From positions 1 through 39,489 of IMG/VR virus record IMGVR_UViG_3300036832_000216: 39,489 bases of DNA; one strand, given 5' to 3'. Shown piece by piece: positions 11,935 to 19,571 of this stretch. The DNA is from a virus. Numbering within the stretch: position 1 is the first letter of the stretch; each line of letters opens with the position of its first letter. A model generated the notes under the pieces. That model searched no databases and was not told the DNA's origin. It saw only the letters and a program-made list of their open reading frames with translations. Position numbers and translations under genes: made by a program.

Positions 11935-12924
11935 GTGCAGGTAATTCGTACCAGCGATCGTGGAATGTTCAAGAGATGTAGAGTACTCTGGGATTTTGGA
12001 AGTAAGATACGACAGAACTACGAACCAATCCAACGTATTGAAGCACTAGACTTCGGTACGGCGATGCATAAAGCCCTTGAGGCTTATTACCAACCGACAA
12101 CGTGGGGCAACCAAGGCCTGATGGAGCACAATGCTCGTCAGACCTTTCTTAATGCCTGTAAGGAAGTTGGTATGAGAGTCAAGCTCGGAGCACTCGAGTT
12201 CGAAGAACGGTGGGAGGAACTGCGTACGCTCGGTCTAGGCATGCTGGATTTTTATTTTGCCTACGCTCCAAACCAGGATTCCTTTACACCAAAGTTCGTC
12301 GAGGTCGAGTTCGAAGTACCGATACCAGGGCTACAAGATACAGTCTACCAAGGTCGGATCGATCTGATTGTGGAAGACGAGTACGGCTACTGGTTGATCG
12401 ACCACAAGACGACAGCACAACTGGCACAGACCGAGTGGCTCGCGTTGGATGATCAGTGTTCATCGTACGCTTGGGCTATCAAGATGAAGCTCGGACTAGA
12501 AGTACGTGGTGTCATCTACAACGAGCTTCGGAAGAAGGCGCCGAGCAAGCCTCGAGTACTACGTGACGGTACATTGAGTGTTGCCAAGAACCAGGACACG
12601 ACCTACGAAACGTACCTACAAGCGATCCGTGAGGGTGGGTATAGCGAGAAGGCATACCAGCCTATGTTGGATTATCTGAAGATGAACGCTCGTCAGTTCG
12701 TTCGTAGGACTAAAGTCATCTTCAGACCCGAGACGCTTCAAGTTGTTGAGAGGCGTATTCGTATGGAGGCGCTGGAGATGCTTGACAACCCTCTCATCTA
12801 CCCGACACCCTCAAGGATGAACTGTAACGGTTGTAGCTTCTTTGCACCCTGTCTAGCTCTACACGAAGGAAGAGATCCAGATACAATCCTCGATGAGAAC
12901 TATGAACGGAGAGCAAGTGCCTGA
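11935..12924 (+). CDS. Fe-S PD-(D/E)XK nuclease (Cas4/RecB-like exonuclease)
   Basis: 329 residues from GTG 11935. The nuclease core shows H45 in GTAMHKALEAYY, then D143 (GRIDLI) and D156-x-K158 (IDHKTT), the PD-(D/E)XK active site. A Cys near the start (C15) and three near the end (C297, C300, C306; CX2CX5C) match the split iron-sulfur staple of Cas4 and AddB. It probably digests DNA ends to feed the Sak4-like recombinase encoded next. The ribosome site is weak. It overlaps the next gene by over 20 bases. Confidence 0.85.
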   Translation: MQVIRTSDRGMFKRCRVLWDFGSKIRQNYEPIQRIEALDFGTAMHKALEAYYQPTTWGNQGLMEHNARQTFLNACKEVGMRVKLGALEFEERWEELRTLGLGMLDFYFAYAPNQDSFTPKFVEVEFEVPIPGLQDTVYQGRIDLIVEDEYGYWLIDHKTTAQLAQTEWLALDDQCSSYAWAIKMKLGLEVRGVIYNELRKKAPSKPRVLRDGTLSVAKNQDTTYETYLQAIREGGYSEKAYQPMLDYLKMNARQFVRRTKVIFRPETLQVVERRIRMEALEMLDNPLIYPTPSRMNCNGCSFFAPCLALHEGRDPDTILDENYERRASA

Positions 12925-13705
12925 AGCTAAAGACTTACTGGAGCCTATAGTCCTAACTCCAGATACGATTGCTGGCCTACGTATCGTGGCGCCGGCGGAG
13001 TACGAATGGATCAAGTTGCTGGTGTACGGAGACCCAGGCGTCGGCAAGACAAGATTCGCAGGCTCGTCAATCCTAGTACCAGAGATGCAGCCAGTACTGA
13101 TACTCGACTTCGAGGGCGGTACACTTTCACTTCGAGACATGCCTGATCTTAACATCGTTCGGTTGACCTCTTGGGAGAAGGTCGATAGACTATACGGTAG
13201 TCTGTATGACAAGAATCCATACAAGACGATCGTTGTGGACAGCCTGTCCGAACTACAGAAGTTCTCCATGTCAGAGATCATGCGAGTAGTAACAATGAAG
13301 GATTCGGATCGCGATCCTGACATAGCATCACTTCGGGAATGGGGTAAGAATAGCGAGCAAGTCAGGCGCTTCGTTAGGGCGTTCCGTGACTTACCTTGCA
13401 ACGTGATCTTTACAGCACTCGTTAGCGAGGACCGAGACGAGCGCACGAACACAATCAAGACCAGACCATCTCTGCCCGGTAAGTTGAAGGGCGAAGTGTC
13501 TGGATACGTTGACATTGTTCTGTATATGTACAGGAAGGAGGTACGCATCGAAGGGACCAGAGAAACGCACACGTTGGTACTAACAAACGGGACGGAACGG
13601 CAACAGGCAAAAGATAGAAGTGGCCGGCTGCCAGAACTAATGGAAATGCCAACGATGCAAACGGTTTACGACTACATTCAAGGAAGGGAATCAGGTGAGG
13701 GTTAA
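12902..13705 (+). CDS. RecA-fold ATPase, Sak4-like recombination protein
   Basis: About 267 residues. Walker A is GDPGVGKT (43-50), Walker B is TIVVDSLSEL, and there is a sensor-like FTALVSED strand; together they give a small RecA-core ATPase like phage Sak4 proteins, which aid single-strand annealing with an SSB partner. ATG 12902 is chosen because a weak GAG-type site precedes it; ATG 12893 is in frame. It sits between an exonuclease and an SSB-like gene, a typical phage recombination trio. Confidence 0.82.
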   Translation: MNGEQVPEAKDLLEPIVLTPDTIAGLRIVAPAEYEWIKLLVYGDPGVGKTRFAGSSILVPEMQPVLILDFEGGTLSLRDMPDLNIVRLTSWEKVDRLYGSLYDKNPYKTIVVDSLSELQKFSMSEIMRVVTMKDSDRDPDIASLREWGKNSEQVRRFVRAFRDLPCNVIFTALVSEDRDERTNTIKTRPSLPGKLKGEVSGYVDIVLYMYRKEVRIEGTRETHTLVLTNGTERQQAKDRSGRLPELMEMPTMQTVYDYIQGRESGEG

Positions 13706-14135
13706 CCTTACAGACATAGACGACCGATCGTTCGACCCACTACCTGGAGGACAATACCTCCTGAGAGTGACAGGCTACGAGCAGCGAGCCGTGAAGAACG
13801 ACGGCAAGGTACCAGCGGGTACTCCCATGCTGAACTGGGAGTTCACCGTCGTCTCAGACAAGTCAGGAGACGAGAAGTTCGCGAACCGTAAGGTGTGGAT
13901 GAACACCGTCATCCACGAACGGTCGCTTTTCAACCTCAAGGGGCTGTTGCGAGCCAGTGGGGTGTACTCGTCAGAGCAGCTCGACGGCGAGTTGGATTTC
14001 GAACCAGAGGACATCGTCAATTCGGTTGTCGTGGGCGCCGTTGTACAGCGTGAGTACAATGGCAACACAGTCAACGACATCAAGAGGATCTCAGCAGTCA
14101 ATGCCAACGAGGCTGCAGACTCTCTCCTGCCATAG
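13695..14135 (+). CDS. DUF669-like single-stranded-DNA-binding protein
   Basis: 146 residues from GTG 13695, overlapping its neighbour by 11 bases. The pattern LPGGQYLLRVTGYE, then MLNWEFTV, then FANRKVWMNTVIHERSLFNLKGLLRASG is that of DUF669 proteins, which act as phage SSBs or Sak4 partners. Beta-rich N-terminus, acidic linker. The strong hairpin that follows would separate it from the primase gene. Confidence 0.75.
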   Translation: MRVNLTDIDDRSFDPLPGGQYLLRVTGYEQRAVKNDGKVPAGTPMLNWEFTVVSDKSGDEKFANRKVWMNTVIHERSLFNLKGLLRASGVYSSEQLDGELDFEPEDIVNSVVVGAVVQREYNGNTVNDIKRISAVNANEAADSLLP

Positions 14136-14138
14136 CCG

Positions 14139-14195
14139 TCAGATCCTTGGGGGTAGGTGTTTGCCTACCCCCAAGGAACATTCAAGGGGATCTGA
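14139..14195 (+). terminator. Strong hairpin before the primase gene, overlapping its ribosome site
   Basis: CCTTGGGGGTAGG (14145-14157) pairs perfectly with CCTACCCCCAAGG (14164-14176) around a 6-base loop. An outer 6-bp arm, TCAGAT (14139-14144) with ATCTGA (14190-14195), would enclose the AAGGGGA ribosome site (14184-14190) and end at the base before the TTG start. It can act as terminator, attenuator or translational control of the primase. Confidence 0.65.
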
Positions 14196-16376
14196 TTGGC
14201 TGCAAGTCCCATTCTCGTTCTTTCCGAAGAGACTGCACTTCGGAGAGAAACATTCTTCAAGGTCGTATTCGATAGAGCGCATTCAGGCTACCTCTGCATT
14301 GCACGACGTGTCGCGGGTAAGGGCGCATTCGAAGAACGATTCTTCCAATGGCCAGATGATCTAGCTACGCTCGGCGAGTACATAAACGAATCGGTAATGA
14401 ATCACGATGTGTGGTTCTGTCCGATGCTATTCGATGCTCCTTCCAGAAAGAAGGAGCATGTTGATATTTGTACTTCCGTTTGGGCGGATCTCGATACATG
14501 TCCACCTGAGCAGCTGCTCATCGAGCCTACGGTCGTAATCGAATCTAGTCCGAATAGGTACCAAGCACTCTGGCTACTCGTTCAACCAGCGGAACCACTT
14601 GAGGCTGAAGATGCATCGAAGAAGGTAGCGTACTTCCATGCTGAGGCGGGAGCGGACAAGTCCGGTTGGGATCTAACTCAACTGCTTCGTGTTCCGTTCA
14701 CACTCAACTACAAGTACGCACCTCCTGCAACAGTACAAGTGAAAGCGGCAGGCGATTCTGTTGCACTAGTGGACTTCACTGTCTACCCTGTGGTGACAGA
14801 AGACATATCCGCAACGTGGCCGTTTCCTGATTCGATTGAGGATTCACAAACACTTCTGGATCAGTATAAGAATGACATCGACCAGACGGTGTGGCCACTG
14901 CTGCAACTCGAACCTCGAGAAGACTGGTCAAAGGCCCTTTGGAATCTCGAGATGTTACTCAGCGAGTCGGGACTGTCTCGAGAAGACGTCTTCAGTATCG
15001 CACGTGATGCAAAGTGCAATAAGTATAGGCGTGATGGTAGAAGCGAGAAGCTTCTGTGGCGTGAAGTATGCAAAGCATGGGATCGTGTACGGGAACGTCG
15101 CGACGTTATACCTGATACAACCGTCTACAAGAACCCTGATCTGTTGTCCGATGGTGACCTCCGTGCAGCAGAACAAGATAGGACGTTCGTAGAGGATTAC
15201 GTCGACTGGGCAAAGGGTGTCGGTGATGCAGCTGAAGTGTATCATCATGCTGGCGCATTCATTGCACTCAGTTGTCTGTTAGCAGGATCAGTACGATTGC
15301 AAACGTCGTTCGGTCCGATAGCACCTAACTTATGGTTCTTGTTATTAGCAGATACAACCCTGACGCGAAAGTCAACGGCATTAGACTTAGCAGTAGACCT
15401 ACTGACTGAGGTAGACTCCGACATCATCCTTGCAACAGACGGATCGATCGAAGGGTTGTTCTCAGCACTCGCAGGGAGACCAGGAAGACCTAGTCTGTTC
15501 CTACGAGATGAGTTCAGTGGCTTCATTGAGGTCATAACCAAACGGGACTACTATGCTGGTATGCCAGAGACGTTAACTAAGATGTACGACGGTAGGTTTC
15601 AGAAGAGGCAGTTGCGTCGGGAGATCATCGAGGTCAAAGAGCCTGTACTGATTCTGTTCGCAGGTGGTATCAAGAGCAAGATCCTGTCGCTGTTAGGCGA
15701 CGAGTTCGTCTACTCAGGGTTCCTGCCACGATTCGTCTTCGTAACGGCTAAGTCTAACTTAGGCAAGTTAAGGCCTCTAGGACCGCCGAACGATCGAACA
15801 ATATCTGGACGTGAGTTGCTGCGAGCTAGGCTGGCAACGATAAAGGCCCGGTATCAGCGGGAGATCGAAATCACCACAGGGTCGATTAAGATACCCGTAC
15901 AAGATAGACCTGACGTCCAGTTGACACCAGATGCTTGGAAGCTGTACAACAACATGGAACTACGACTACTAGAGTCAGGCATTAAGAGTCTTGCACAGGA
16001 CATGATGACACCAACGATGGACCGCCTAGCAAAGTCAGGACTAAAGGCATCGATCCTAATTGCAGGTAGTCGAATGCAAGATGGAATAGTAACAGTAACA
16101 GAGGGTGATATCCTGAAAGCGTTTCAGTACGTCACACAGTGGCGTGAGTTTGCAATGGAGGTGATGTCGAATATAGGAATAAGTGCACAGGAGAAGCACA
16201 TCGAGTTGATCTATGCAACTGTCAAACGTAGTCCTGGTGTAGCGCGAAGTGAGTTGATGAGAACGTATCATATGACTAAGCGTGAAGCCGACTTGATATT
16301 CGACACGTTAGAGCAGCGGGGATTGATCGCTCGAGTCAAGACAAAGGGAACAGAACGTCTAACAGCGCTGCTGTAG
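14196..16376 (+). CDS. Primase-helicase (PrimPol plus DUF3987)
   Basis: 726 residues from TTG 14196 with AAGGGGA at the right distance. The N-terminal third resembles RepB/PrimPol-type primases: a DLD metal motif at about 97-99 (VWADLDTCP), VIESSPN, and GWDLTQLLRVPFTLNYKY. The middle (about 340-570) is a DUF3987-type ATPase with ADTTLTRKST at the nucleotide-binding loop and FLRDEFSGF as a Walker B-like strand; the usual Gly residues of Walker A are missing. A winged helix ends the protein (about 665-726). It likely starts and unwinds phage DNA replication. Confidence 0.8.
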   Translation: MAASPILVLSEETALRRETFFKVVFDRAHSGYLCIARRVAGKGAFEERFFQWPDDLATLGEYINESVMNHDVWFCPMLFDAPSRKKEHVDICTSVWADLDTCPPEQLLIEPTVVIESSPNRYQALWLLVQPAEPLEAEDASKKVAYFHAEAGADKSGWDLTQLLRVPFTLNYKYAPPATVQVKAAGDSVALVDFTVYPVVTEDISATWPFPDSIEDSQTLLDQYKNDIDQTVWPLLQLEPREDWSKALWNLEMLLSESGLSREDVFSIARDAKCNKYRRDGRSEKLLWREVCKAWDRVRERRDVIPDTTVYKNPDLLSDGDLRAAEQDRTFVEDYVDWAKGVGDAAEVYHHAGAFIALSCLLAGSVRLQTSFGPIAPNLWFLLLADTTLTRKSTALDLAVDLLTEVDSDIILATDGSIEGLFSALAGRPGRPSLFLRDEFSGFIEVITKRDYYAGMPETLTKMYDGRFQKRQLRREIIEVKEPVLILFAGGIKSKILSLLGDEFVYSGFLPRFVFVTAKSNLGKLRPLGPPNDRTISGRELLRARLATIKARYQREIEITTGSIKIPVQDRPDVQLTPDAWKLYNNMELRLLESGIKSLAQDMMTPTMDRLAKSGLKASILIAGSRMQDGIVTVTEGDILKAFQYVTQWREFAMEVMSNIGISAQEKHIELIYATVKRSPGVARSELMRTYHMTKREADLIFDTLEQRGLIARVKTKGTERLTALL

Positions 16377-16383
16377 GAGGAAC

Positions 16384-17055
16384 ATGGAAAAAGGTATCGT
16401 AGTATTGTCGGGTGGTATGGATAGTGCGACACTAGCCTACTACCTAGCTGCACAGTTCGATATGGACTGGCACTACTTGTCGTTCGACTACGGTCAGCGG
16501 CACGTAAAGGAGTTGGCCTATGCGACTGAGATCGCGGAGGCACTAGAGGCTAAGCACAGCGTCATCAGCTTGTTATCGGTTGGGAAGCTGTTGGCTAACA
16601 GTCACAGCGTACTAGTAGATCACGACATAGACGTACCAGAAGGTCACTACGCAGAGGAGTCAATGCGAGCGACGGTGGTACCGAATAGGAACTCGATCAT
16701 GTTGGCGATAGCCTGTGGTGTAGCGGTAGCCGAGAGTGCTGAGTTCGTTGCAGCTGGTATGCATGCAGGGGATCACTTCATCTATCCGGACTGCAGACCA
16801 GAATTTATCACCAGCTTCGAAGAGGCCGAAGCACTAGCCAACAAAGGCTTCTGGGACGCGAAGATCTTCACACCGTTCATTGACAGCACAAAAGCGGACA
16901 TCGTAAGCCTCGGGACTAGAATTGGCGTTCCGTATGAGAAGACGTGGTCGTGCTACGTTGGAGGCGCGAAGCATTGTGGTAAGTGTGGCACGTGCACTGA
17001 AAGGAGAGAGGCATTCTCATTGGCAGGCGTAGTAGATCCTACAGACTATGAGTAG
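16384..17055 (+). CDS. queC: 7-cyano-7-deazaguanine synthase QueC
   Basis: 223 residues. It shows the PP-loop SGGMDS (9-14) that adenylates the carboxylate of 7-carboxy-7-deazaguanine, and the four zinc Cys C190, C198, C201, C204 in the normal CX8CX2CX2C layout. It makes preQ0 with ATP and ammonia, the last step of the pathway. The ribosome site GTAGGAGGAAC fixes the start. First of the deazaguanine genes; the residues needed for activity are present, so it should be active. Confidence 0.95.
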   Translation: MEKGIVVLSGGMDSATLAYYLAAQFDMDWHYLSFDYGQRHVKELAYATEIAEALEAKHSVISLLSVGKLLANSHSVLVDHDIDVPEGHYAEESMRATVVPNRNSIMLAIACGVAVAESAEFVAAGMHAGDHFIYPDCRPEFITSFEEAEALANKGFWDAKIFTPFIDSTKADIVSLGTRIGVPYEKTWSCYVGGAKHCGKCGTCTERREAFSLAGVVDPTDYE

Positions 17056-17245
17056 TCATTCCTTCGAAGCATGGTGCAGTCAACATGAGTGCCACCCCAT
17101 GGACTGCTGGGACATACACAACCCAACACACGCACTAAACAAAGCGAAAAAGGAAAAGGAAACGGAGGTGAGAGATGCAGACACTGAAAGTCAGGCACAA
17201 CATCGAGGTAGCGCACAGGCTAAGTCTACTGAGGGGGAAGTGTGA
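17048..17245 (+). CDS. Possible small Cys/His protein overlapping queD
   Basis: A 65-residue frame starting 8 bases before the queC stop and ending 71 bases inside queD. The first 25 residues are Cys/His/Trp-rich (WCSQHECHPMDCWDIH), possibly zinc-binding; the rest is charged and low in complexity. It fills the only sizeable gap among the que genes, but the deep out-of-frame overlap with queD weakens it. Confidence 0.35.
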   Translation: MSSHSFEAWCSQHECHPMDCWDIHNPTHALNKAKKEKETEVRDADTESQAQHRGSAQAKSTEGEV

Positions 17246-17612
17246 ACATATTCATGGACATAGTATGTGGACCGTCGTCGAGTTCGAAGGGCCAGTAGAT
17301 AACAGGGGCATACTACTGGGTCTCGACTTCCACGACGTCAAGGCTGTATACAGGCACCATCTGGATACAGTCTATGACCACCATCTACTGCTCAACAACG
17401 TCGACCCGCTACTAACGGATCTAGGTACGAGTGACTTGGAAGCTATCTACCCAGGACTCAAGACATGCGACGGAGATCCTACGACAGAGAACATCGCGAA
17501 ATGGATTGGTATCTGGTGCATGGAAGAGTTCGAAGTAAGTGACCTTGTTCGAGTCAAGGTTGAAGTTTGGGAGACGCAGGTAAACAGCGCAACATGGGAG
17601 GTGATAGCATGA
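17175..17612 (+). CDS. queD: 6-carboxytetrahydropterin synthase QueD
   Basis: 145 residues, normal for the family. Zinc-binding His14, His27 and His29 are present in AHRL and EHIHGH, with the catalytic Cys23 (GKCEH) between them and a DHH pair at about 68-70. It converts 7,8-dihydroneopterin triphosphate, the FolE product, into 6-carboxytetrahydropterin for QueE. It starts behind GGAGGTGAGAG and overlaps queE by ATGA. Confidence 0.94.
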   Translation: MQTLKVRHNIEVAHRLSLLRGKCEHIHGHSMWTVVEFEGPVDNRGILLGLDFHDVKAVYRHHLDTVYDHHLLLNNVDPLLTDLGTSDLEAIYPGLKTCDGDPTTENIAKWIGIWCMEEFEVSDLVRVKVEVWETQVNSATWEVIA

Positions 17613-18292
17613 AGAAGTTTAAGGTCAACGAAATATACTCTACCGTCCAAGGTGAAGGACCGAGAGTAGGGACGCCTACGACATTCGTCAGGTTCTCGGG
17701 ATGCAACATGAGATGTCCCGGTTGGCCTTGCGATACACCGTATGCGATCTTTCCTGAGATATGGAAGAACGATCCATCTATGGACGTAGGCGAGATCATG
17801 AGCAGAGTCGCCGAGATGCCAGGACAGAACATCTGCATCACAGGCGGAGAGCCAACGATGCAGCCGGAAGAGTTGCTCGAACAGTTAGTAGAGGTACTAC
17901 TTGCTGACGAATACACAATCGACATGTTCTCAAACGGCTCCTTGAAACCCTTCCCTGAGTGGGCAGCCGACAGCGACGTCAGTGTAATCATGGACTGGAA
18001 ACTCCAAGGGTCAGGAGAAGCAGAACGAGGACTTGATATACGAATCAACAACGTCAAGACACTGATACAAAAGGACGCTGTGAAGTTCGTAGTCGCAAGT
18101 GAAGAGGACCTCGAGGAAGCCTTCACCCTGTGGAAAGCTTGGAAAGTACACGCGCCTGTCTATGTCGGAGTCGCGTGGGGTCTGTATCAAGAAGCAGACC
18201 TCGTCAATTGGGTACTTCAGCGTGACCTACCATGGAGATTGAATGTACAGGTGCATAAGTACGTTTGGCCAAACCGCGATCGAGGTATCTAG
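17609..18292 (+). CDS. queE: QueE-like 7-carboxy-7-deazaguanine synthase (radical SAM)
   Basis: 227 residues from ATG 17609 (GGGAGGTGATAGC just upstream). The N-terminus (VNEIYSTVQGEGPRVGTP) and the ITGGEPTMQ strand are classic QueE. The three iron-sulfur Cys are spaced CX3CX4C (SGCNMRCPGWPCDT) rather than the radical SAM norm CX3CX2C; the DNA shows no frameshift there. It would make 7-carboxy-7-deazaguanine from the QueD product. The in-frame codon at 17567 lies inside queD and is unlikely to be used. Confidence 0.92.
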   Translation: MKKFKVNEIYSTVQGEGPRVGTPTTFVRFSGCNMRCPGWPCDTPYAIFPEIWKNDPSMDVGEIMSRVAEMPGQNICITGGEPTMQPEELLEQLVEVLLADEYTIDMFSNGSLKPFPEWAADSDVSVIMDWKLQGSGEAERGLDIRINNVKTLIQKDAVKFVVASEEDLEEAFTLWKAWKVHAPVYVGVAWGLYQEADLVNWVLQRDLPWRLNVQVHKYVWPNRDRGI

Positions 18293-18315
18293 TGTCCGAG
18301 AGAGGCGAACTATAT

Positions 18316-18864
18316 ATGTCTACTGACGAAGACTCAGTACAGTACATCCAACTCTTCCTATACAGAGAACGAGTAAGGCTGTCGAAGGAAGCGCAGATGA
18401 ACACGCCTAAGCGCTTCGTAGAGGCATTCCGAGAACTGATGGGGCAACGAGACGAGCAATGGAAGTTCACTACGTTCGAGTCCAACATCGACGAGATGGT
18501 GATGGTTCGAGACATATCGTTCGTGTCACTCTGTGAACACCACCTACTACCGTTTACAGGACGCGCACATGTGGCTTACATTCCCACAGGGAGGATAGCT
18601 GGTCTCAGCAAGATCGCACGTGCTGTCCGATCGAAGGCGAGAGGAGTCCATACACAAGAGAACCTAACAATGGACATAGCAGACTTCCTCGAGCAACAGT
18701 TGAAGCCTCGGGGAGTAGCAGTAGTACTAGAAGCTATGCATACATGTATGGCGATCAGAGGAGTGAAGGCAGACGGTACAGAAGCAACGACATCTGCAAT
18801 GCGGGGAGCGTTCAGAGAGGAAGGCAACAATGCACGAGCAGAGTTTCTGGGTCTGTTGAGATGA
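18316..18864 (+). CDS. folE: GTP cyclohydrolase I
   Basis: About 182 residues from ATG 18316; GTG 18292, overlapping the queE stop, is an alternative. Zinc ligands are seen in SLCEHHLLPF and in MHTCM, with AYIPTGRIAGLSKIAR typical of the family. It converts GTP to dihydroneopterin triphosphate, the first step toward preQ0, so the phage is independent of host supply. It overlaps the next gene by ATGA. Confidence 0.94.
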   Translation: MSTDEDSVQYIQLFLYRERVRLSKEAQMNTPKRFVEAFRELMGQRDEQWKFTTFESNIDEMVMVRDISFVSLCEHHLLPFTGRAHVAYIPTGRIAGLSKIARAVRSKARGVHTQENLTMDIADFLEQQLKPRGVAVVLEAMHTCMAIRGVKADGTEATTSAMRGAFREEGNNARAEFLGLLR

Positions 18865-19013
18865 CCTATTACCACCAGTTTGATCTGCGCGGTATATGCG
18901 TTCATTGTGGCGTCACCTACAAAGATGCGATCATGGCGCAACAGCCCATCGCGTGTTGGAGGAAAACATACTTAGTAGACGCGCCCGACACGGAGGAGGA
19001 GGCACAGTCATGA
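18861..19013 (+). CDS. Small zinc-binding protein
   Basis: A 50-residue protein from ATG 18861 (ATGA overlap with folE, ATGA overlap with the next gene). It contains H-x-F-x-L-x-GICVHCGVTYKD and a later Cys, an actinophage mini zinc-ribbon layout. The longer frame from 18744 lies inside folE. Role unknown. Confidence 0.7.
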   Translation: MTYYHQFDLRGICVHCGVTYKDAIMAQQPIACWRKTYLVDAPDTEEEAQS

Positions 19014-19330
19014 GGTCGATCGAGGACTACATCCAGGAGATGCAGGAAGACTCAGCGAGATGGTTTGAGTACGATGATTTCACGTCGGGACGGCTTCTAA
19101 CGTTCGTACTCGGTCTTTGTGGTGAGTCAGGCGAAGTAGCGGACCTACTCAAGAAGCACCTACGAGGCAGTAAGACGTACGAGGAGATGAAGGAGGAGAT
19201 GGTAGTGGAACTCATCGACGTGTTCCATTACTGGTGTCTTCTGATCGGACTTCTCGGGGTCGACGTTGACGCAGTATACCAACTCAAGAGGGAGTTCAAT
19301 GTTCAACGGTATGAGCGAGGAGCAGTATGA
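19010..19330 (+). CDS. MazG-like nucleotide pyrophosphohydrolase
   Basis: 106 residues from ATG 19010. The metal-binding motifs are clear: GESGEVADLLKK followed by EEMVVELIDVFHYW (E-x-x-E and E-x-x-D in paired helices). MazG folds hydrolyse nucleoside triphosphates to monophosphates. Set among deazaguanine genes it may tune dGTP or remove alarmones, but the substrate cannot be read from the sequence. Confidence 0.85.
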   Translation: MRSIEDYIQEMQEDSARWFEYDDFTSGRLLTFVLGLCGESGEVADLLKKHLRGSKTYEEMKEEMVVELIDVFHYWCLLIGLLGVDVDAVYQLKREFNVQRYERGAV

Positions 19331-19571
19331 AGTACTCAGTGAGGAGTTCTTCGTACTAGCAGATCGCCGAGCTAACCAAGGCGCGTCGGAATACGGCAAC
19401 TGGGGGTTCCTTACTAACAACACGTTTCGGATGATACACGAGGAACTGGCAGACATAGTGAACTACGCACTGTTCACTTACATCAAGGTGCGACTACTAG
19501 AAAGTAGGTTGGAGGATGAACTTCGCAGCCGTGGTACCAGTCTCCATGCTGAATCAGATCCAAACGGATGA
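19299..19571 (+). CDS. Second MazG-like protein
   Basis: About 90 residues from ATG 19299, which has AGGGAG at the right distance; ATG 19311 is also possible. The motifs GASEYGNWGF and EELADIVNYALF resemble the MazG-like dNTP pyrophosphohydrolases of phages. It follows the other MazG gene with a 32-base overlap, giving two all-alpha pyrophosphatase genes in tandem. Confidence 0.7.
   Translation: MFNGMSEEQYEVLSEEFFVLADRRANQGASEYGNWGFLTNNTFRMIHEELADIVNYALFTYIKVRLLESRLEDELRSRGTSLHAESDPNG

Noticed and set aside
12859-13572. 237-codon frame on the minus strand
   Set aside because: It is antisense to the Walker-motif Sak4-like gene and Ser/Thr-rich in a way expected from reading the opposite strand.
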